This document shows positions 60,148 to 64,000 of a stretch of DNA of 64,000 nt, piece by piece; within the stretch, counting starts at the first letter, position 1, and each line of letters begins with the position of its first letter. The stretch is from an uncultured bacterium (GTDB taxonomy: Bacteria > Actinomycetota > Coriobacteriia > Coriobacteriales > Coriobacteriaceae): positions 1 to 64,000 of the forward strand of contig CAJMPY010000001.1 in the NCBI GenBank assembly GCA_905215385.1, given 5' to 3'. Made by a program: the position numbers and the translations under genes. The notes beneath the pieces are model-generated. The model saw only the letters and a list, made by a program, of their open reading frames with translations, did not search any database and had not been told where the DNA came from.

Positions 60148-60263
60148 GTCATGAGTATACCGCGCAGCTCATGTGGGGTGCGTGTATGTGCTTGCAAATC
60201 CCGAATTCTTGTCTAAGATATGGATTTGCCCTCGACTACACCGAAGAAGTTGGTCTCACGGAC

Positions 60264-60292
60264 TTCACCTGCCCGCGTCGATGGCGTATTAT
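60264..60292 (+). promoter_or_regulatory. probable promoter of the rpsP operon
   Basis: TTCACC (60264-60269), 17-bp spacer, TATTAT (60287-60292), 57 bp before the rpsP start. Confidence 0.5.
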
Positions 60293-60348
60293 GTTCAACT
60301 GTTTGTTTGTAGTTGCAGCCTAAAGCTGCTTGGTTGGAGGAGTTTCCT

Positions 60349-60690
60349 TTGGCAGTCAAGATTCGCCTTGCTCGTCACGGCGCTAAGAAGCGTCCGTACT
60401 ACCGTGTCGTCGTCGCCGATTCCCGCGCCCCGCGTGACGGTCGTATCATCGAGGAGGTTGGCCGCTACAACCCGATGACCGCCCCCAAGACCATCAACCT
60501 CGACCTCGAGAAGATCGCCGACTGGCAGTCCAAGGGCGCTCAGCTCACCGACGCCGTCGCCGCTCTGGTCAAGGCCGCCAACGAGGGCGAGAAGACCGAG
60601 ACCGTCGTCAAGAAGTCCAAGAAGCAGCTCGCCAAAGAGGCCGAGGCCGCTAAGGCTGCCGCTGAGGCCGCTGAGGGCGCCGAGGAGTAA
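60349..60690 (+). CDS. rpsP: 30S ribosomal protein S16
   Basis: AVKIRLARHGAKKRPYYRVVVADSR and IIEEVGRYNPM are the S16 signatures. TTG 60349 is chosen for the GGAGGAG 7 bases upstream and because the family starts at MAVKIRL; a longer frame from 60313 is not supported. A Lys/Ala/Glu-rich tail of about 30 residues extends the usual C-terminus. Confidence 0.97.
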   Translation: MAVKIRLARHGAKKRPYYRVVVADSRAPRDGRIIEEVGRYNPMTAPKTINLDLEKIADWQSKGAQLTDAVAALVKAANEGEKTETVVKKSKKQLAKEAEAAKAAAEAAEGAEE

Positions 60691-60693
60691 ATC

Positions 60694-60978
60694 GTGCCTG
60701 AGGTTGACGCTGCACAGCTCGAGGGTGAGGCAATGCTCTCAGATCGCATCGCCGATCTCGTCGAATATCTCGTTGTTCAGATCGTCGACGACCCGGATTC
60801 CGTGAGCCTTGAGGTCATCGATGGTGACGACGCCTCCACGATTGAGGTTTCGGTCGCCGAGGATGACGTCGCTAAGGTCATCGGCCGTCGTGGCCGTACC
60901 ATCAAGGCCATTCGCACGCTCGCCCGTGCACTGGCCGCTCGCCTCGACACTGCTGTCGAGGTAGAGGTTCTGGGCTAG
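60694..60978 (+). CDS. khpA: KH-domain RNA-binding protein KhpA
   Basis: A 94-aa single KH-domain protein with VAEDDVAKVIGRRGRTIKAIRTLARALAARLD, the GRxGR-type KH loop. It starts at GTG 60694, three bases after rpsP, in the usual rpsP-khpA-rimM-trmD order. Family members bind RNA and form a complex with KhpB that affects cell envelope growth. Confidence 0.93.
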   Translation: MPEVDAAQLEGEAMLSDRIADLVEYLVVQIVDDPDSVSLEVIDGDDASTIEVSVAEDDVAKVIGRRGRTIKAIRTLARALAARLDTAVEVEVLG

Positions 60979-60982
60979 GACC

Positions 60983-61504
60983 TTGAGGTCCCAGTACAAA
61001 AACATCGCCCGTGTGGTCAAGCCGCACGGAAGGAAGGGGGAGGTCCTCGCGCAGCCGCTGCGGGGGCTTCCTTCTGTATTAGAGCCGGGCATGCGCGTCG
61101 CCCTGACGCCGCCGGCGCTCAAGCGCGACCGCTTTTGCACGGTCGTGTCCGTCACCGATACGGGCGATGGCGATCTGGTCTCGTTTGAGGGCATTGACGA
61201 CCTGACGGCCGCCGAGGGCATCACGGGATGCTACGTGTTGGCAAATCGTGACGACTTTGAGCTCGATTCGCTCGACGCTGCCTATACCGACCTGATGGGT
61301 CGCGAGGTGGTCGACGAGCGCTTCGGTTCGCTCGGCACGATTGTCGAGATCATGTCGACGCCCGCCAACGATGTTTGGGTTGTCGAGGGCGATCGGTACG
61401 GCGAGGTGCTGATTCCCGTGATCGAGCAGGTTGTGCTCGATCTTCCCGATCAGGGGACAATTTCCGTCCATGTTATGGACGGTTTGATCGATATGGACAA
61501 GTAG
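60983..61504 (+). CDS. rimM: ribosome maturation factor RimM
   Basis: Assists 30S assembly around S19. IARVVKPHGRKGEVLAQPL is the N-terminal signature, and the PRC-barrel half (DLMGREVVDERFGSLGTIVEIM) follows. 173 aa. It starts at TTG 60983, four bases after khpA. Confidence 0.93.
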   Translation: MRSQYKNIARVVKPHGRKGEVLAQPLRGLPSVLEPGMRVALTPPALKRDRFCTVVSVTDTGDGDLVSFEGIDDLTAAEGITGCYVLANRDDFELDSLDAAYTDLMGREVVDERFGSLGTIVEIMSTPANDVWVVEGDRYGEVLIPVIEQVVLDLPDQGTISVHVMDGLIDMDK

Positions 61505-61514
61505 GGAGGACAAC

Positions 61515-62273
61515 ATGCTGATCGAGACCCTTTCGGTCTTTCCCGAGATGTTTGAGCCCGTCATGTCCACATCGATTTTGGGCCGCGCCCGCAAGGCCGG
61601 CCTTTTTGATTTTAAGGCGTATAACCTGCGCGACTGGACGCACGACCGCCATCGTACCGTCGATGACGAGCCGTACGGCGGCGGGCAGGGCATGCTCATG
61701 AAGGTCGAGCCTATCGCCGAGGCCATCGAGGCCATTAGCGCGGAGGGCCCCAAGCCGACGGTGGTGTTCTTCACCCCGTGCGGCGAGCCTTTTACGCAGC
61801 ATGTGGCCGAGCGCCTGCTCAAAAGCGAGCGCCTGCTGTTTGTGTGCAGCCGTTACGAAGGTGTCGACGAGCGTGCCTATGCGTATGCCGACGAGCGCCT
61901 GTCGATCGGCGATTACGTGCTCACGGGCGGCGAGCTTCCCGCTATGGTCGTTGCCGATGCCGTCGTACGCCTGATTCCCGGCGCCCTGGGCGACGAGATG
62001 AGCAACGTCGACGAGTCGTTCTCGACCGCCGAGGACGGAGGCCTGCTCGAGTATGCGCAGTACACCCGCCCCGCTGAGTTCAATGGCCAGGGCGTGCCTC
62101 CGGTGCTCGTGAGCGGCGATCACGCTAAGGTCGATGCCTGGCGCCGCAAGAATGCCATCGAGCGCACTTGTCGTTGGCGTCCCGATCTGATCGAGACGGC
62201 GCGGCTTACGCCCCAGGAGCGCGCATACGCGCAGGAGATTCTGGACGCTTCGTATTCGCAGAGCGAGGAGTGA
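61515..62273 (+). CDS. trmD: tRNA (guanine-N1-)-methyltransferase
   Basis: Methylates G37 of tRNAs. Motifs include LSVFPEMFEPVMSTSILGRARKAGLF, DDEPYGGGQGMLMKVEP, LLFVCSRYEGVDERA and SIGDYVLTGGELPAMVV (trefoil knot SAM site). 252 aa. The TGA is followed two bases later by lepB. Confidence 0.97.
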   Translation: MLIETLSVFPEMFEPVMSTSILGRARKAGLFDFKAYNLRDWTHDRHRTVDDEPYGGGQGMLMKVEPIAEAIEAISAEGPKPTVVFFTPCGEPFTQHVAERLLKSERLLFVCSRYEGVDERAYAYADERLSIGDYVLTGGELPAMVVADAVVRLIPGALGDEMSNVDESFSTAEDGGLLEYAQYTRPAEFNGQGVPPVLVSGDHAKVDAWRRKNAIERTCRWRPDLIETARLTPQERAYAQEILDASYSQSEE

Positions 62274-62275
62274 GA

Positions 62276-62839
62276 ATGGTTCCATCGCAGCATTCCGCGT
62301 TGAGGGGCGCCTTTGAGTGGATCGCGGTCATCGCAATCGCGCTCGTGGCCACCTTCCTGATTCGCACCTTTGTGGTCGAGCCCTTTGTGGTGCCCACCGG
62401 CTCCATGGAGTCCACGATCGAGATTGGCGACCAGATCTTGGCGCAAAAGGTGAGCCTTGAGCTCGGCCAGCCCGTCAAGCAGGGCGATATCGTGGTGTTT
62501 CACAACCCCGATGGCACCTCCGAGCACGATGTTCTTGTCAAGCGCGTTATTGCCACGGCCGGCCAGACGGTCGACCTGCAGGACGGCAAGGTGGTCGTTG
62601 ACGGCCAAGCGCTCGATGAGGACTATACGACGGGCATGAGCTGGCCGCTTTCGGTCCAAGCGCCTGGCGCCCAGGTGAGTTATCCCTACGCCGTTCCCGA
62701 CGGGTGCGTGTGGGTGATGGGCGACAACCGCGAAAACTCTGCCGACTCGCGCTACTTTGGTCCCGTCGATCGCTCTGATTTGATCGCTGTGGCGCTTGTG
62801 CGCTACTGGCCGCTCAACCGCATCGGCGCTATCGACTAA
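62276..62839 (+). CDS. lepB: signal peptidase I
   Basis: One N-terminal membrane span (WIAVIAIALVATFLIRTF), then the catalytic Ser box VVPTGSMESTIEIGD and the Lys box DVLVKRVIATAGQTVDL, plus VPDGCVWVMGDNRENSADSRYFG. 187 aa from ATG 62276 (AGGAGTGAGA upstream); a longer frame overlapping trmD is rejected. It removes signal peptides at the outer membrane face. It takes the place after trmD often held by rplS. Confidence 0.95.
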   Translation: MVPSQHSALRGAFEWIAVIAIALVATFLIRTFVVEPFVVPTGSMESTIEIGDQILAQKVSLELGQPVKQGDIVVFHNPDGTSEHDVLVKRVIATAGQTVDLQDGKVVVDGQALDEDYTTGMSWPLSVQAPGAQVSYPYAVPDGCVWVMGDNRENSADSRYFGPVDRSDLIAVALVRYWPLNRIGAID

Positions 62840-62898
62840 AAACCGCTATAGTACAGTACCTAACCGTGTAATCGTTTCGACGAGGGGATATTAGAGGC

Positions 62899-63810
62899 AT
62901 GAACGCTTCATCGCTTTCCTTCCAAGACATCATCCTGCGCCTCCAGCAGTACTGGGGCGAGCAGGGCTGCGTCATTATGCAGCCCTATGACTCCGAGGTC
63001 GGTGCCGGTACCTTCCATACCGCGACCACGCTGCGCTCGCTCGGTCCCGCCGAATGGCGCACCTGCTATGCGCAGCCCTGCCGCCGTCCCGCCGACGGCC
63101 GCTACGGCGAGAACCCTAACCGCATGCAGCACTACTATCAGTTCCAGGTGCTCATTAAGCCCTCTCCGGTTAATGCTCAGGAGCTTTACCTGGGGTCTCT
63201 TGCTGCCATTGGCCTGGACCCCAACGACCATGACGTCCGTTTTGTCGAGGACGACTGGGAGAGCCCGACGCTGGGCGCCTGGGGCCTTGGCTGGGAGGTC
63301 TGGCTCAACGGCATGGAGGTCACGCAGTTCACGTACTTCCAGCAGGTGGGCGGTATCGAGGTCGACCCCGTGCCCGTCGAGATCACCTATGGCCTGGAGC
63401 GTATCGCCATGTACGCTCAGGGCGTCAACTCGGTCTACGATCTGGTGTGGAGCTATCTGCCCGACGGCACGCCCATGACCTACGGCGACGTGTTCCTCGA
63501 GAACGAGCGCGAGTTCAGTGCCTATAACTTTGAGGTCGCCAACGTCGAGATGATGCGTCAGAAGTTTGACGACTACGAGGCCGAGTGCCATTCCTGCCTG
63601 GAGCGCAAGCTGCCGTTGCCGGCGTACGACTGTGTCATGAAGTGCAGCCACGCCTTCAACCTGCTCGATGCCCGCGGCGCCCTGTCCGCGGTCGAGCGTG
63701 CCAACTACATCCTGCGCGTCCGCGCCGTCGCCAAGGCGTGCTGCGAGGCCTACATGGCCGAGGTCGCCGGAGTCAACGAGAATGCCGACCAGGAAGGCGA
63801 GGTGGCGTAA
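62899..63810 (+). CDS. glyQ: glycine--tRNA ligase alpha subunit
   Basis: The class II catalytic subunit of the bacterial alpha2beta2 enzyme. LSFQDIILRLQQYWGEQGCVIMQPYD, CYAQPCRRPADGRYGENPNRMQHYYQFQVLIKPSP and GLGWEVWLNGMEVTQFTYFQQ are diagnostic. 303 aa. The beta subunit gene begins three bases later. Confidence 0.97.
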   Translation: MNASSLSFQDIILRLQQYWGEQGCVIMQPYDSEVGAGTFHTATTLRSLGPAEWRTCYAQPCRRPADGRYGENPNRMQHYYQFQVLIKPSPVNAQELYLGSLAAIGLDPNDHDVRFVEDDWESPTLGAWGLGWEVWLNGMEVTQFTYFQQVGGIEVDPVPVEITYGLERIAMYAQGVNSVYDLVWSYLPDGTPMTYGDVFLENEREFSAYNFEVANVEMMRQKFDDYEAECHSCLERKLPLPAYDCVMKCSHAFNLLDARGALSAVERANYILRVRAVAKACCEAYMAEVAGVNENADQEGEVA

Positions 63811-63813
63811 GCC

Positions 63814-64000
63814 ATGGCAGACGCTAAGGATTTCCTGTTTGAGATCGGTACGGAGGAAATGCCCTCTGCACCGCTGAACAATGCCGTCAAGCAGCTTGGC
63901 ACCATGATCGCCAAGGGTCTCGACGAGGCCGGTCTGGCTCATGGCGAGGTCCGTGTGATCTCGAGCCCGCGTCGCCTGGCTGCGCTCGTTGCCGACGTCG
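63814..64000 (+). CDS. glyS: glycine--tRNA ligase beta subunit, 5' part
   Basis: Opens MADAKDFLFEIGTEEMPSAP and continues SSPRRLAALVADV to the window end, matching the start of GlyS. Only the first 62 codons are visible. ATG 63814 follows the glyQ stop by three bases. Confidence 0.9.
   Translation, partial: MADAKDFLFEIGTEEMPSAPLNNAVKQLGTMIAKGLDEAGLAHGEVRVISSPRRLAALVADV

Noticed and set aside
1..64000. CRISPR array, rRNA operon or prophage
   Set aside because: No regularly spaced short repeats, rRNA sequences or phage structural genes were seen.

Overview
The window looks like a chromosome segment from a Coriobacteriia gut actinobacterium, most like Collinsella. This is inferred from moderately high GC, frequent TTG and GTG starts behind strong ribosome-binding sites, ChW-repeat surface proteins, fused RmlC-RmlD and AroE-AroK enzymes, and the mre / rplU-rpmA-obgE / rpsP-rimM-trmD gene orders. 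No 16S rRNA or species marker is present, so the genus is not proven.

Region 1 (1-19.1 kb) is a mosaic surface-glycan locus. It opens with the end of a ChW-repeat protein whose NlpC/P60-like domain is cut off by an in-frame amber codon. A dTDP-L-rhamnose operon follows (rmlA, rmlB, fused rmlC-rmlD), split by a low-GC RelA/SpoT-like alarmone synthetase gene and a small partner ORF. Then come glycosyltransferases, a Wzx-like flippase, DUF2304 and DUF6541-like membrane proteins, an acyltransferase and a Wzm/Wzt ABC exporter. GC changes sharply from gene to gene, which suggests repeated recombination.

Region 2 (19.1-29.4 kb) is accessory DNA behind a tRNA-Arg(UCU). It holds a TagD-type cytidylyltransferase and a LicD-type phosphotransferase. 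Next are two essentially identical copies of glf (UDP-galactopyranose mutase) forming a 1.1-kb direct repeat. Between them lie an SMC/ABC-type ATPase resembling RloC/PrrC anticodon nucleases and a AAA ATPase with a winged-helix tail. A two-gene module (DUF4869 plus a P-loop ATPase with a possible Toprim-like half) lies just outside. These are the best candidates here for uncharacterised defence or conflict systems.

Region 3 (29.4-38.0 kb, minus strand) is a nearly complete aromatic amino acid operon: aroF, tyrA, aroB, aroA, aroC, pheA, aroE-aroK, aroQ. A short leader ORF and an intrinsic terminator lie in front of aroF and look like an attenuator.

Region 4 (38.1-64 kb) is core genome: tRNA-Arg(CCG), a CtpE-like P-type ATPase, a zinc-ribbon membrane protein, a cyclophilin and a TPR protein. 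The rod-shape operon follows (mreB, mreC, mreD, PBP2, rodA), then a DUF697-like membrane protein and the TIGR03960/TIGR03936 radical-SAM pair. Next are rplU-rpmA-obgE-nadD-yqeK-rsfS, dinB, rpsP-khpA-rimM-trmD-lepB and glyQ-glyS (glyS cut by the window end). A REP-associated tyrosine transposase flanked by an inverted pair of REP-like palindromes sits between rsfS and dinB. No rRNA, CRISPR array or intact classical insertion sequence was seen.
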